64,000 nucleotides of DNA from JADLHS01 sp964594985 (GTDB lineage Bacteria > Verrucomicrobiota > Verrucomicrobiia > Limisphaerales > JADLHS01): positions 1-64,000 of the forward strand of contig CAZQNQ010000010.1 of assembly GCA_964594985.1 (NCBI GenBank), written 5' to 3'. This document shows, in pieces, positions 1 to 8,637 of this stretch. The stretch's first letter is position 1. Each line of letters opens with the position of its first letter. The translations under genes and the position numbers were made by a program. Under the pieces are notes generated by a model, which had not been told where the DNA came from, made no database searches, and saw only the letters and a list, made by a program, of their open reading frames with translations.

Positions 1-7
1 CTCTTTC

Positions 8-229
8 TCATGCCGCCTTTGATAACACATTCTTTGCGTTATCTAGGACAGCCCCTTCAATAATGTGTTTAGCTTCTGCCAAATCACAGCGACGGAATGT
101 CCGAACAGAAGCAATGCAATCGAAGATGGAAGCACCGGACGATCGTAATTCACCGAGTGCCTGATCAAGAGTTCTACCGTCAGCCAGCTTTCGGCGGAGG
201 TCTTTGGAGTAATCAACAACTGGTCGCAT
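8..229 (-). CDS. small conserved-looking hypothetical protein
   Basis: A 73-residue reading frame with no signal peptide or membrane segment. The central stretch GASIFDCIASVR followed by DLAEAKHIIEG resembles the helix-turn pattern of small proteins related to the C-terminal domain of ribosomal L7/L12, in which a Gly-Ala-Ser segment precedes a helix and an EAK-type helix. This resemblance is from memory. The start is ATG and no clear Shine-Dalgarno sequence is visible. It is the last gene before the window edge, so its operon cannot be judged. It could be chance, but residue use looks like real protein. Confidence 0.5.
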   Translation of the reverse strand: MRPVVDYSKDLRRKLADGRTLDQALGELRSSGASIFDCIASVRTFRRCDLAEAKHIIEGAVLDNAKNVLSKAA

Positions 230-307
230 TGAAATCAGCCTTTGCTCTGTGTCACATGGCGACTCTAGGTTGGCGCACTCATACGGTCAATTGCCAAGCT
301 CACTGAT

Positions 308-369
308 TGTCCCGAAGGGACGGCTGACCACGGGATTTTTCACCAAAATTCAGCCGTCCCTTCGGGACA
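308..369. repeat. palindromic repeat, 20-bp arms (TGTCCCGAAGGGACGGCTGA)
   Basis: Arms at 308-327 and 350-369 are perfect reverse complements around a 22-nt loop. The hairpin sits downstream of the carB fragment (stop at 447) and in the upstream region of the small gene ending at 229. It could act as a bidirectional terminator, but no T-run follows, so it is more likely one of the dispersed intergenic palindromes seen throughout the window. Confidence 0.7.
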
Positions 370-446
370 ATGCGCAGGGTGACGGCATTTGCGAGCCTGC
401 ACTTGTTGCGGAGCGCTGCGGGCGGGGACCGCCCGCACTCCACAGC

Positions 447-2228
447 TCAGTGATACTCCTGCACCGTCTTCACCGCATAACCGTTCTTCTTCAACGCGGC
501 GATGCCGAGCGCGGCGGCTTTTGCGCCGGAGAGCGTGGTCATGATCGGCGTGCCGGTATAGACGGCGGTGGTGCGGATCTTCACTTCGTCCGCACGCGGC
601 ACCTGACCGGCGGGCGTGTTGATGACGAGCTGGATTTCCTTGTTCTTGAGCAAATCCACCGCGTTCGGGCGACCTTCGGAAACTTTGTGGATGCGCTGCA
701 CGGTCAGGCCGGCTTTTTCCAGAATCGCCGCCGTGCCGCCGGTGGCGATCAATTCAAACCCAAGCGCGACGTAATCCTTTGCCACTGCCGCGACGTCCTT
801 CTTGTGCATGTCGCTGACGCTGATGAAGACCTTGCCACCGAGCGGCAACGGTGAGTTCGCCGCCATCTGCGATTTGGCGTAAGCCGTGCCGAGATCGGCG
901 TCGAGGCCCATGACTTCGCCGGTGGACCGCATCTCGGGCGAGAGCAAAATGTCCTGGCCGATGAATTTGTTGAACGGGAACACGGATTCCTTCACCGCCC
1001 AATACTTCGTCCAGATTTCCTGCGTGAAGTTGAGTTCCTTGAGCGTTTTGCCCGCCATGACTTTCGCGGCGATCTTGGCGAGCGGTTTGCCGATGGCTTT
1101 CGAAACGAACGGCACGGTGCGCGAGGCGCGCGGGTTCACTTCGAGCACATAAACCGTCTCGCCCTTCACGGCGTATTGCACGTTCATGAGGCCGACGACC
1201 TGCAACTCCTTCGCCATCGCGTGCGTGTATTCGCGAATGGTCTGGATGACCGTTTGCGAAAGCGTGTGCGGCGGCAGCACCATCGCGGCGTCACCAGAGT
1301 GAACCCCGGCGAACTCGATGTGCTCGAGCATTCCGCCAATGACAATCGTCCCGCCGTTCGGCAGACCAACATCCGCGATGCAATCCACGTCCACTTCGGT
1401 CGCGTCTTCGAGGAATTTGTCCACGAGTACGGGGCGCTCCGGCGACGCTTCGACGGCGAACTTCATGTAGTGCGAGAGTTCCGCGTCAGAATAAACGATC
1501 TGCATCGCGCGACCGCCCAGCACGAAGCTCGGACGCACGAGCACGGGATAACCGAGCTTCTTGGAAGCTTCGAGCGCTTCGGTTTCGTTCGTCGCGAGAC
1601 CGTTCGGCGGCTGGGGAATGTTAAGCTTGTGCAGCATCGCCGCGAACAGCTTGCGGTCTTCGGCGATCTCGATGCTCTGTGGCGACGTGCCGATGATGTT
1701 GACACCGTTCTTCTGGAGGCCGAGCGCGAGGTTCAGCGGGGTTTGACCGCCGAATTGCGCAATCGCACCCCAGCATTTTTCCCGCTCGTAAATATGCAGC
1801 ACGTCTTCGAGCGTCAGCGGCTCGAAGAACAGTTTATCGCTCGTGTCGTAGTCGGTGGAAACGGTCTCGGGATTCGAGTTCACCATGATGGTCTCGAAGC
1901 CATCTTCCTTGAGCGCGAATGCCGCGTGGACGCAGCAGTAGTCGAACTCGATCCCCTGCCCGATGCGATTCGGCCCGCCGCCGAGAATCATGACCTTTTT
2001 GGCGGTGTTGCCCTTCACTTCGTCATCGCCACGATCGTAAGTGGAATAATAGTAAGGCGTGTAAGCCTCGAATTCGGCGGCGCAGGTGTCCACGAGGCGA
2101 TAGCTGGGGACGAGGCCGGTTTTCTTGCGTTCGGCGCGGACGGCGTCTTCGGTCGTGCCGGTTAAATGGGCGATCTGCCGGTCGGAAAACCCGAGCGACT
2201 TGGCTTTGGCGAGCAACTCTGAATTCAT
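447..2228 (-). CDS. carB: carbamoyl-phosphate synthase large chain, C-terminal half (split gene)
   Basis: This 593-residue protein corresponds to the second half of CarB, which is normally about 1,070 residues. It begins inside the oligomerisation domain (KSLGFSDRQIA, then VDTCAAEFEAYTPYYYSTY). The carbamoyl-phosphate-forming ATP-grasp domain follows (LGGGPNRIGQGIEFDYCC, VRPSFVLGGRAM, EVNPRASRTVPFVSKA), and the C-terminus is an MGS-type allosteric domain (GFELIATGGTAAILEKAG, EGRPN). The protein would make carbamoyl phosphate from carbamate for pyrimidine and arginine synthesis, but needs the glutaminase CarA and an N-terminal CarB half. Neither is upstream: the next gene is divergent and unrelated. 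The start MNSELLAKAKSLGF is chosen because the open frame above it looks non-coding. Confidence 0.9.
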   Translation of the reverse strand: MNSELLAKAKSLGFSDRQIAHLTGTTEDAVRAERKKTGLVPSYRLVDTCAAEFEAYTPYYYSTYDRGDDEVKGNTAKKVMILGGGPNRIGQGIEFDYCCVHAAFALKEDGFETIMVNSNPETVSTDYDTSDKLFFEPLTLEDVLHIYEREKCWGAIAQFGGQTPLNLALGLQKNGVNIIGTSPQSIEIAEDRKLFAAMLHKLNIPQPPNGLATNETEALEASKKLGYPVLVRPSFVLGGRAMQIVYSDAELSHYMKFAVEASPERPVLVDKFLEDATEVDVDCIADVGLPNGGTIVIGGMLEHIEFAGVHSGDAAMVLPPHTLSQTVIQTIREYTHAMAKELQVVGLMNVQYAVKGETVYVLEVNPRASRTVPFVSKAIGKPLAKIAAKVMAGKTLKELNFTQEIWTKYWAVKESVFPFNKFIGQDILLSPEMRSTGEVMGLDADLGTAYAKSQMAANSPLPLGGKVFISVSDMHKKDVAAVAKDYVALGFELIATGGTAAILEKAGLTVQRIHKVSEGRPNAVDLLKNKEIQLVINTPAGQVPRADEVKIRTTAVYTGTPIMTTLSGAKAAALGIAALKKNGYAVKTVQEYH

Positions 2229-2682
2229 TGGTAGAAAAACCGGGCAAAGGAAACAGAAATGCGGGCGCAGTGTCGAGAACGGATTCGCCCGGATTCGCCC
2301 GATTTGGGGTAGGGGGTGCAATTAAAGTCGGGCGGGGCAATTGCCGGAGCGCGAGCGGTCCCTCGCTCGCAGCGCGGGGCTGGCACAAGGGGATAGAAGA
2401 ATTCCAAGCGTAGCGCCATGACGGCGCGCTGCGGACGGGAACCGGCCGCGCTCCGGGGCTGTGTCGGCCCATGATGCTGGGAATAAAAGGGGGGGCAAAC
2501 GGATGCGATCGAAGCTGCCACGCAACCGTTTCAGCCTGGGAGCGCCGGCATCTTGCCGGCGAGTTCATGGGCGGAAATTCTCGCCGGCGAGACGCCAGCG
2601 CTCCCAGGATTGCGCGCACTTTCAATTACACCCTTGCCAACTCCGGCTTGTGAGTCCGGCGGCCCGCCGCTAGGCTGCGCGC
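2229..2682. other. divergent intergenic region, promoters not resolved
   Basis: About 450 bp separate two divergent genes. It holds GC-rich fragments with GGAGCGCG-type motifs and the palindrome annotated at 2536-2607. There is no sequence for an N-terminal carB half and no convincing open frame. Promoters of both flanking genes should lie here, but I cannot place -35/-10 boxes with confidence. Confidence 0.5.
2536..2607. repeat. palindromic repeat of the GGAGCGCCG family (intergenic copy)
   Basis: The left end reads CTGGGAGCGCCGGCATCTTG and the right end is its imperfect reverse complement, closing with CGCTCCCAG. The outer GGAGCGCCG plus a GC-rich inner stem is the same architecture as the palindromes found in frame inside the cstA gene (50315-50382) and the MnmC-like gene (45429-45492), so this looks like an intergenic member of that family. 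Confidence 0.65.
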
Positions 2683-3702
2683 GTGGAACCCACCGCCTGG
2701 ACCAGCTTGAGCGACGACGAGTTGCTGGAGCGCAAAATCTCCCAACTCGGCCTCACGCTCGATGGCTCGAAACTCCAGCCGCTCATCCAAAAACTCTACG
2801 AGGAGCTTTCCCAAAAGGGCCTGACGTTCCAGCCACCCTGCCACATCGGCGACGAGTGGTTCGTGCCCGTGGGCATCCCAGCGATCTTCATCCCGTTCTT
2901 TCTCACGCACGACCGGCTGCGGCAACTGGAGAAAAAAATCATTCTCGAAGTCGAAGGCGAATCCGATGAGTGGTTCATGAAACTCATCCGGCACGAGGCC
3001 GCTCATGCGTACGCCTACGCCTACCCGTTCGTCCGCAAACGCAAATGGCAAAGAATCTTCGGCCAATCTTCGAACGACGAAACGCCGTCGTTCTATCGGC
3101 CGAGGCCGTATAGCCGGAGCTTTGTGATGCATCTGGATGACTGGTATGCGCAGTCGCATCCCGATGAGGACTTCGCCGAAACTTTCGCCGTGTGGCTCAC
3201 GCCGGAATTGGATTGGCGGGCGCGGTACAAGGATTGGCGGGCGCTGGAGAAGCTGGAATATGTGGACGAGCTGATGCGCTCGTTCGCCGGCAAACCGCCG
3301 CTGCCGATGCCGGAGTATCGGGTCGCCGATTACGACTGCCTGAACGTGAAGCTCAAAACCTATTACGCGAAGAAGCGGAAGGAGTATGAGCATTCGTTCC
3401 CGGATTTTTACGACAAGGATCTGCGGCAACTCTTTGACGCGGGCGAGCAGGTCGAAGGCCGCGTGAAGGCTTCGGTTTATTTGCGCCGGCACCGAAAGGA
3501 ACTCGAAGAAGCCGTCAGCAAATGGTCGAACGAAAACAAATACCGCGTGAACCAACTGCTCACGCGGTTGATTGAGCGCTGCGACCAGTTGCACCTGCAC
3601 ATCAAAGCCTACGATCCGAAGCAGAACATCCAGGTGGCCGCGTACATCACGACGTTGGTGACAAATCACCTGTTCACGGGCAAATTCAAACGCACGAAAT
3701 GA
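2683..3702 (+). CDS. putative zinc-binding metallopeptidase
   Basis: A 339-residue cytoplasmic-looking protein (no signal peptide) with an HExxH-type zinc motif, RHEAAHAYAYAY, near residue 103. A second acidic/His segment SHPDEDFAETFAVWLTP near residue 160 fits the third zinc ligand region of gluzincin-like families. The arrangement matches proteins annotated as putative zinc-binding metallopeptidase; the substrate is unknown. The C-terminal third is charged and helical. Start is GTG; no ATG precedes the conserved part. It stands alone on the plus strand, divergent from carB, with a repeat element after its stop. Confidence 0.7.
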   Translation: MEPTAWTSLSDDELLERKISQLGLTLDGSKLQPLIQKLYEELSQKGLTFQPPCHIGDEWFVPVGIPAIFIPFFLTHDRLRQLEKKIILEVEGESDEWFMKLIRHEAAHAYAYAYPFVRKRKWQRIFGQSSNDETPSFYRPRPYSRSFVMHLDDWYAQSHPDEDFAETFAVWLTPELDWRARYKDWRALEKLEYVDELMRSFAGKPPLPMPEYRVADYDCLNVKLKTYYAKKRKEYEHSFPDFYDKDLRQLFDAGEQVEGRVKASVYLRRHRKELEEAVSKWSNENKYRVNQLLTRLIERCDQLHLHIKAYDPKQNIQVAAYITTLVTNHLFTGKFKRTK

Positions 3703-3720
3703 AAGCTGTTTTGTTTCATC

Positions 3721-3877
3721 GCTCGCCCTCACCCCGGCCCTCTCCCCCGGGGAGAGGGGGAATCCGTTGCCGCCTCACAAAACGCCCAGCCGCAGAAAAA
3801 TGCAACACGCCTGCCGAATCCGCTGAACGTGTGATTCCTGTTCCCTCTCCTGGGGGAGAGGGCCAGGGTGAGGGCGG
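3721..3877. repeat. paired-palindrome repeat element, family A copy 1
   Basis: The left end GCTCGCCCTCACCCCGGCCC runs into a small hairpin (CTCTCCCCCGGGGAGAGGG). About 85 bp later the same module returns in inverted orientation (CCTCTCCTGGGGGAGAGGGC then AGGGTGAGGGCGG). Total about 157 bp with inverted termini of about 35 bp. Sister copies lie at 14927-15086 and 26845-27037. It separates the metallopeptidase from the ATP-grasp gene. A non-autonomous MITE-like or REP-type element is the likely nature. Confidence 0.8.
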
Positions 3878-3907
3878 ATGTTCTAACAAACTTCTGTTTC
3901 TGCTCTC

Positions 3908-4927
3908 GTGAAAAAGAAACTCAAAATCCTCGCCCTGTTCGACGCCATCGCGCCGACGACGATTGATCAGGACCTCAGCGCCGAGTTGAAGACGGACGAT
4001 TGGAAGACCGAAGCCAACGTCCTCGCCGCGCTCGCCGAACTCGGTCACGCGGTCGAGCATCTCGCCATCTTCGACGATCTCAATCTGCTCCGCCAGAAAC
4101 TCGACAACTTTCAGCCGGACGTGCTGTTTAACCTCGCCGACCAGTTCCGCAACAACCGCGCCTTTGATCAGAACATCGCGTCGTTCCTTGAAATGCACGG
4201 CATCACCTTCACCGGTTGCGGCTCGACCGGCCTCACGCTTTGCAAACACAAGGCCATCTCGAAAAAAATTCTCGGCTACCATCGCATCCATGTGCCGGAA
4301 TTCACGGTCATCGCACGCGGCAAACGTCCCGTCCGCCCCGCGCGACTGAAGTTTCCCATCTTGGTAAAGCCGCTGAAGGAAGAAGCGAGCTACGGTATCT
4401 CGCAGGCGTCGTTCGTGGAGACGGACGAGCAATTCAAGGAGCGCGTGCAATTCATCCACACGTCGCATGATTGCGATGTCATCGCGGAGGAATACATCGC
4501 GGGCCGCGAGCTTTACGTGAGCGTGCTCGGCAATCACAAGCTGGAGGTTTTTCCCATCCGCGAACTCGTGTTCAAGGAAGTGCCGCCGGACGAACCCAAG
4601 ATCGCGACCTACCGCGCCAAGTGGGACGAGGAGTATCGCAAGAAGTGGGGCCTGCAAAACCAGTTCGCCGAAGCGCTCGATCCCACGCTCGCCAAGGACA
4701 TCGTGCAGACCTGCAAGCGTATCTATCGCCTGCTGACGATTGACGGCTACGCCCGCGTGGATCTGCGCGTCACTCCTGCTAACGAGATCTATTTCATCGA
4801 AGCCAACCCGAATCCCATCCTCGCCGCCGACGAAGACTTCGCGCAATCCGCGCTGAAGGCCGGTCTGGCCTACCCGCAACTCATGGAGCGCATCATCCGC
4901 ACGGGGTTGAAGACGGTGCGAGAGTGA
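3908..4927 (+). CDS. ATP-grasp ligase, D-alanine-D-alanine ligase-like
   Basis: A 339-residue ATP-grasp protein. The N-terminal half has a Ddl-like preATP-grasp domain (PDVLFNLADQF, HGITFTGCGSTGLTLCKHK). The middle binds nucleotide (FPILVKPLKEEASYGIS), and the C-terminus carries the metal-binding core YARVDLRVT and FIEANPNPIL. That core is typical of the Ddl superfamily, but true Ddl proteins act in a mur/fts context that is missing here, so the ligated substrates are unknown. Starts with GTG immediately after the repeat element. Monocistronic in appearance. Confidence 0.75.
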   Translation: MKKKLKILALFDAIAPTTIDQDLSAELKTDDWKTEANVLAALAELGHAVEHLAIFDDLNLLRQKLDNFQPDVLFNLADQFRNNRAFDQNIASFLEMHGITFTGCGSTGLTLCKHKAISKKILGYHRIHVPEFTVIARGKRPVRPARLKFPILVKPLKEEASYGISQASFVETDEQFKERVQFIHTSHDCDVIAEEYIAGRELYVSVLGNHKLEVFPIRELVFKEVPPDEPKIATYRAKWDEEYRKKWGLQNQFAEALDPTLAKDIVQTCKRIYRLLTIDGYARVDLRVTPANEIYFIEANPNPILAADEDFAQSALKAGLAYPQLMERIIRTGLKTVRE

Positions 4928-4990
4928 ACGGTCGCACGGATGAATATGGACAGATTTTAACTCGTTCGATAGCTTTGTTGCAGTGTGACA

Positions 4991-5752
4991 ATGAAAATTG
5001 ACATTACAGAACAATTTGAACTTTTGCCTAGAGCTCCAATTGTTGAAGCTGTAATTCAGGTTCATGCCCGCCCCGAAGTTCCGTGGGAGGAAAAAGCGAT
5101 TTCAACCTACCTGAAGCCAAAACTTGTAGAGTTTGAAAAATCTTTTTCGCGCAACAACGTAGAGCATGAAGTGAAATTGGACGTTGCCCACCCACCACAA
5201 GTATCAGAGAAGGATTTAGGTTGGCATGGCTTGTTATGTCAGTCAAAAAGCCAAAGCGTTCAATTTAATCGTGATGGTTTCGTTTTCAGCCGACTTCAAC
5301 CTTATCAAAGCTGGAATCAGTTTTTTGGCGATGCGATGCGCTTGTGGAAGATTTATTTGGAGATAGCTCGACCAATGGAAATGCAGCGAATCGGGTTGCG
5401 GTTTATCAACAAAATTCAACTGCCTCCAAAAGAATTTGATTTTGAAAAATACATTCAGCCTTATCCAGAGCCGCCTTTTAATCTGGACCTTCCGTTTTTG
5501 AGTTTTTTCCATCACGACACGCTGGCTGTGCCGGGCTATCCATACGCAATAAACGTAATCCGCACGATTCAGCCAGCCCAAAACCCTCAATCCGAGGGAA
5601 TCGGCTTGATTGTTGACATCGATGCATTCTCAACTCAACCTCTTGAGATTAAAGATGGTGTTTTGGAAGAACGGCTAGCTGAGTTGCGGTGGTTAAAAAA
5701 TCGAACGTTTTTCGGTAGTATAACGTCAAACGCTTTGGGATTATTCCGATGA
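4991..5752 (+). CDS. TIGR04255 family protein, first gene of an overlapping three-gene cassette
   Basis: A 253-residue protein whose opening (LPRAPIVEAVIQVHARP) and later segments (MQRIGLRFINKIQLP, LIVDIDAFSTQP) match the TIGR04255 family, a sporadically distributed family of unknown function. No signal peptide or membrane segment. ATG at 4991 is preferred over GTG at 4985. The stop overlaps the next start (ATGA). Base composition is clearly AT-richer than the flanking genes, which suggests recent acquisition. The two genes that follow are tightly coupled, so all three probably work as one module. Confidence 0.8.
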   Translation: MKIDITEQFELLPRAPIVEAVIQVHARPEVPWEEKAISTYLKPKLVEFEKSFSRNNVEHEVKLDVAHPPQVSEKDLGWHGLLCQSKSQSVQFNRDGFVFSRLQPYQSWNQFFGDAMRLWKIYLEIARPMEMQRIGLRFINKIQLPPKEFDFEKYIQPYPEPPFNLDLPFLSFFHHDTLAVPGYPYAINVIRTIQPAQNPQSEGIGLIVDIDAFSTQPLEIKDGVLEERLAELRWLKNRTFFGSITSNALGLFR

Positions 5753-6246
5753 TTGTAGAAATGACAACGGCAGCTTTGATCAGTTATAGCCCGATGGCCA
5801 CTCGCGGAGCAAGTGAGTTGGCTGATTATGTTGCCAAGCAAGGTGCAGTTGGACGGCAAAGCCTGCAAAACTCATTCTATTTCGGCTTCAATGTCCGGGA
5901 AGTTTTCAATGAATTGTTTGCCGTTGCTGAAGAATGCAAATCCGCAAACTGGGATGGACAGGGAGCATTACCCGTGTCGGATGAATCATACCGCGCTGCC
6001 TTTAAGTTTTTAGAGGCGCTGCCACTTGGTGCGATTGCTCCGTCTGTTGGCGTTGAGCCGGACGGTGAGATGACGCTGGAATGGTATCATTCTCCACGCA
6101 GAACACTTTCCATCAGCTTCAGCAAGAATGGAGAACTGCACTATGCAGCTTTACTTGGAGCAAGCAAAACTTACGGTACCGAACCTTTCTTTGGTGATGT
6201 CCCCAAAATCGTTATGGATTTAGTTTCACGAGTAATGGTTGCGTGA
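5749..6246 (+). CDS. uncharacterised protein, second gene of the TIGR04255 cassette
   Basis: A 165-residue protein. The segments SANWDGQGALPVSDESY, GVEPDGEMTLEWY, and GELHYAALLGASKTYGTEPF form a compact alpha/beta pattern that I recall from a widespread family of unknown function, with a Trp-Asp-Gly opening, an acidic Pro-Asp-Gly-Glu strand pair and a tyrosine-rich strand. That memory cannot be checked here. Its ATG overlaps the upstream stop and its own stop overlaps the next gene, so translation is probably coupled. AT-rich relative to neighbours. Confidence 0.75.
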   Translation: MIVEMTTAALISYSPMATRGASELADYVAKQGAVGRQSLQNSFYFGFNVREVFNELFAVAEECKSANWDGQGALPVSDESYRAAFKFLEALPLGAIAPSVGVEPDGEMTLEWYHSPRRTLSISFSKNGELHYAALLGASKTYGTEPFFGDVPKIVMDLVSRVMVA

Positions 6247-6656
6247 ACAATGAAGGAACATCGCCTTCTGTAGAAGATAGCGAACTCCTCGCCCGTTTTG
6301 TCACGTCGAGCAAATGGTTTCGAAGTGATCAAACTGTCAGACAAGACGCCTTCATTCCTCATCCTTACCCTGACTTGTCAGTGACCCGCCATAAATCGCT
6401 TTCAGAACAAGAAATCTGGAAAGTGGGGCAACAGATTGCAGATTCTCGGCCAGCGACTTTATACGGAAGAGCTGATGTTTCCGCCGAAGAGGTAAGAAGA
6501 CAGAAATTGACGGTCGAGCCAAGACCCGTTCCGGAGAACTTAAGCCATGCGTGTATTTTGGGTTGGCCCCCGGATAAGCCGGCTCAGAAAATTCTGGCTC
6601 TGGAACTTGCCGCCGTCGCACGTTTTATTCCGAAGCCAATGAACGTGGCAGCTTAA
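6243..6656 (+). CDS. uncharacterised protein, third gene of the TIGR04255 cassette
   Basis: A 137-residue soluble protein beginning at a GTG that overlaps the previous stop. Visible features are ARFVTSSKWFRSDQ, the proline-rich PHPYPDLSVTRHK, EIWKVGQQIAD, LYGRADVSAEEV and ILGWPPDKPAQKILALELA. Proteins with this order (basic N-terminus, RAD segment, GWP-D-K near the C-terminus) are, in my recollection, encoded next to homologues of the preceding gene in other bacteria. No catalytic motif is recognisable. It could bind or neutralise the partner, or form a small complex. Confidence 0.75.
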   Translation: MNNEGTSPSVEDSELLARFVTSSKWFRSDQTVRQDAFIPHPYPDLSVTRHKSLSEQEIWKVGQQIADSRPATLYGRADVSAEEVRRQKLTVEPRPVPENLSHACILGWPPDKPAQKILALELAAVARFIPKPMNVAA

Positions 6657-6700
6657 GAATAACCCTGTCGAAGAATCACTATTATGGATTGGTGCGTGCT

Positions 6701-7948
6701 TCAATTCGCGAAGAACTTCTGGATCTCCTTCACCACTTCCACGAAGCGATCCACCTCGGCTTTGGTGTTGTAGAAATAGAAGCTCGCGCGGGCGGTGGAT
6801 TCGACGCCGAGTTTGTGCATCAGCGGCTGCGTGCAGTGATGGCCGCCGCGCAACGCCACGCCGCCTTGATCCGCCAGCGTGACGACGTCGTGCGCGTGAA
6901 CATCCTTGAGCAGGAAACTCACGAGGCCGGCGCGGTTCTCCGAACGGGCACCAGGACCGAAAAGGCGGATGTTTTGCAGCGCAGCCAACTGGTCGTAGGC
7001 GTAATTGGCCAGTTCCTGATCGTGCTTCCAGATGTTCTCGCGCCCGATGGCGTCGAGATAATCCATCGCGGCGTGCAGACCGATCGGGCCGGAGATGTCG
7101 GGCGTGCCCGCCTCGAAGCGATGGGGCGCGGGTTTGAATTCCGTTTTGTCGTAGCCGACGGTCAAAATCATTTCGCCGCCGCCCTGATACGGCGGGAGTT
7201 TTTCCAAAATCTCCTGCCGGCCATAAAGCGCGCCGATGCCGGTCGGGCCGCAAATTTTGTGGCCGCTGAACGCGAAGAAATCACAGCCGATGGCCTGCAC
7301 GTCCACGGGCTGATGCCCGGCGCTTTGCGCGCCATCCACGAGCGTGACGATGCCGAGTTTCCGCGCGCGGGCGCAGAGATCGGCGACAGGATTCACGACG
7401 CCCATCGAGTTCGAGATGTGAACGAGTGAGAGCAATTTCACTTGCGAGGTGAGCAGCGTGTCGAGTTTGGACAGATCGAGCGTGCCTTCGTCGCCAGTGA
7501 CGGGGATGTAGGCAACCTTCGCGCCGGTCTTCTGCGCGAGCAGTTGCCACGGGACGATGTTGCTATGGTGCTCGGCTTCGGTGAGCAGAATGACGTCGCC
7601 GGGCTTGAGAAACTTCGCGCCCCAGGTGCTCGCGACGAGATTGATGCCTTCGGTGGTGCCGCGCGTCCAGATGATTTCCTCGGCGCTGCGGGCGTTGATG
7701 AACTTGGCGACGCGAGCGCGGGCATTTTCAAACGCGTGCGTGGCGCGATTGCTTAATTCGTGGATGCCGCGGTGGACGTTGGCGTTGTCGCGTTCGTAGT
7801 AATGCACGAGCGATTGGATCACCGCGCGCGGTTTTTGCGACGTGGCGGCGTTGTCGAAATAAATCAGCGGCTTGCCGTGGACTTTTTGGCCTAGGATGGG
7901 GAAGTCGGCGCGAAGCGCGGACCAATCAATTTTCTTGGTGTCACTCAT
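6701..7948 (-). CDS. sufS: cysteine desulfurase SufS
   Basis: A 415-residue PLP enzyme that releases sulfur from cysteine for Fe-S cluster assembly. Family marks: YFDNAATSQKP at the start, TRGTTEGIN, the cofactor segment VDGAQSAGHQPVD, the Schiff-base lysine in FFAFSGHKICGPTGIG, and the catalytic-cysteine loop LRGGHHCTQPLMHKLG, where Cys lies in the type II (SufS) position. Start MSDTKKIDW is chosen; a slightly longer in-frame start exists at 7963. It follows sufT on the same strand, separated by a hairpin repeat, so the pair is probably one operon. SufBCD are not in the window. Confidence 0.95.
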   Translation of the reverse strand: MSDTKKIDWSALRADFPILGQKVHGKPLIYFDNAATSQKPRAVIQSLVHYYERDNANVHRGIHELSNRATHAFENARARVAKFINARSAEEIIWTRGTTEGINLVASTWGAKFLKPGDVILLTEAEHHSNIVPWQLLAQKTGAKVAYIPVTGDEGTLDLSKLDTLLTSQVKLLSLVHISNSMGVVNPVADLCARARKLGIVTLVDGAQSAGHQPVDVQAIGCDFFAFSGHKICGPTGIGALYGRQEILEKLPPYQGGGEMILTVGYDKTEFKPAPHRFEAGTPDISGPIGLHAAMDYLDAIGRENIWKHDQELANYAYDQLAALQNIRLFGPGARSENRAGLVSFLLKDVHAHDVVTLADQGGVALRGGHHCTQPLMHKLGVESTARASFYFYNTKAEVDRFVEVVKEIQKFFAN

Positions 7949-7957
7949 GGAAGTTTT

Positions 7958-8031
7958 AACCACGGATTAACACTGATGGACACGGATACTGAACCGATTT
8001 TATCCGTGTGAATCCGTGTCCATCCGTGGTT
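7958..8031. repeat. palindromic repeat between sufT and sufS
   Basis: Imperfect inverted repeat with outer arms AACCACGGAT...ATCCGTGGTT and an inner stem around ACACGGATA. The same wording (ACCACGGATGGACACAGATA) recurs at 28770-28800. It lies inside the sufT-sufS transcript and may stabilise or attenuate the message. Confidence 0.65.
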
Positions 8032-8035
8032 GAAA

Positions 8036-8584
8036 TCACATTAGGCCCAGTTGCAACTTGGCGGCCTCGGTCATCATGCCTTGATTCCACGGCGGATCCC
8101 AGACGAGTTCCACGTTGGCTTCGTCAATCGGTTCGAGCGAGATGAGTTTGTTCTGCACGTCCTGCGCGAGCACCGGACCCATGCCGCAACCGGGCGCGGT
8201 GAGCGTCATCTTCACGTCGGCCTTGTAGCTATTCGCGCCGATGGGCGTGAGATGGCAATCGTAGATCAAGCCGAGGTCCACGACGTTGACGGGGATTTCC
8301 GGGTCGTAACAGGTCTTGAGCGATTCCCAGACCTGTTTCTCCAACGCTTCCTGCGTGACCGGGCCGCTCAACGTAGTGGTAGTAGGTTTCGCCACTTCCA
8401 GGCCGAGCGCGTCAGCGTCCTTGTCCGCGAGGCGGAACATGTTGCCGTTCACCACGACAGTGTAGCTGCCGCCGAGAGATTGGGTGATGTAGGCGGTTTC
8501 GCCCTTCATCAAGGTGACCTTCGTGCCGACGGGAACGACGGCGGCTTCGACGTCGCGTGTTAAAGTAACCGGGTCTCTGCTCAT
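8036..8584 (-). CDS. sufT: Fe-S cluster assembly protein SufT
   Basis: A 182-residue SufT protein. The first 70 residues form the SufT-specific extension (VTLTRDVEAAVVPVGTKVTL, ITQSLGGSYTVVVNGNMFR). The rest is a DUF59/MIP18 domain with YDPEIPVNVVDLGLIYDC and the conserved cysteine motif LTAPGCGMGP. SufT helps mature Fe-S proteins, mainly under high demand. It lies upstream of sufS on the same strand, which supports the assignment. Confidence 0.92.
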   Translation of the reverse strand: MSRDPVTLTRDVEAAVVPVGTKVTLMKGETAYITQSLGGSYTVVVNGNMFRLADKDADALGLEVAKPTTTTLSGPVTQEALEKQVWESLKTCYDPEIPVNVVDLGLIYDCHLTPIGANSYKADVKMTLTAPGCGMGPVLAQDVQNKLISLEPIDEANVELVWDPPWNQGMMTEAAKLQLGLM

Positions 8585-8637
8585 AAATTCAAGTATTTGA
8601 CCGAACCGTCATAGTTTGCCGTAACGGTTCAAATTAG

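Noticed and set aside
1176..2165. Long open frame opposite the carB fragment (329 codons)
   Set aside because: It is antisense to a clear CarB domain and has the Arg/His/Leu-rich composition of a shadow frame in GC-rich DNA.
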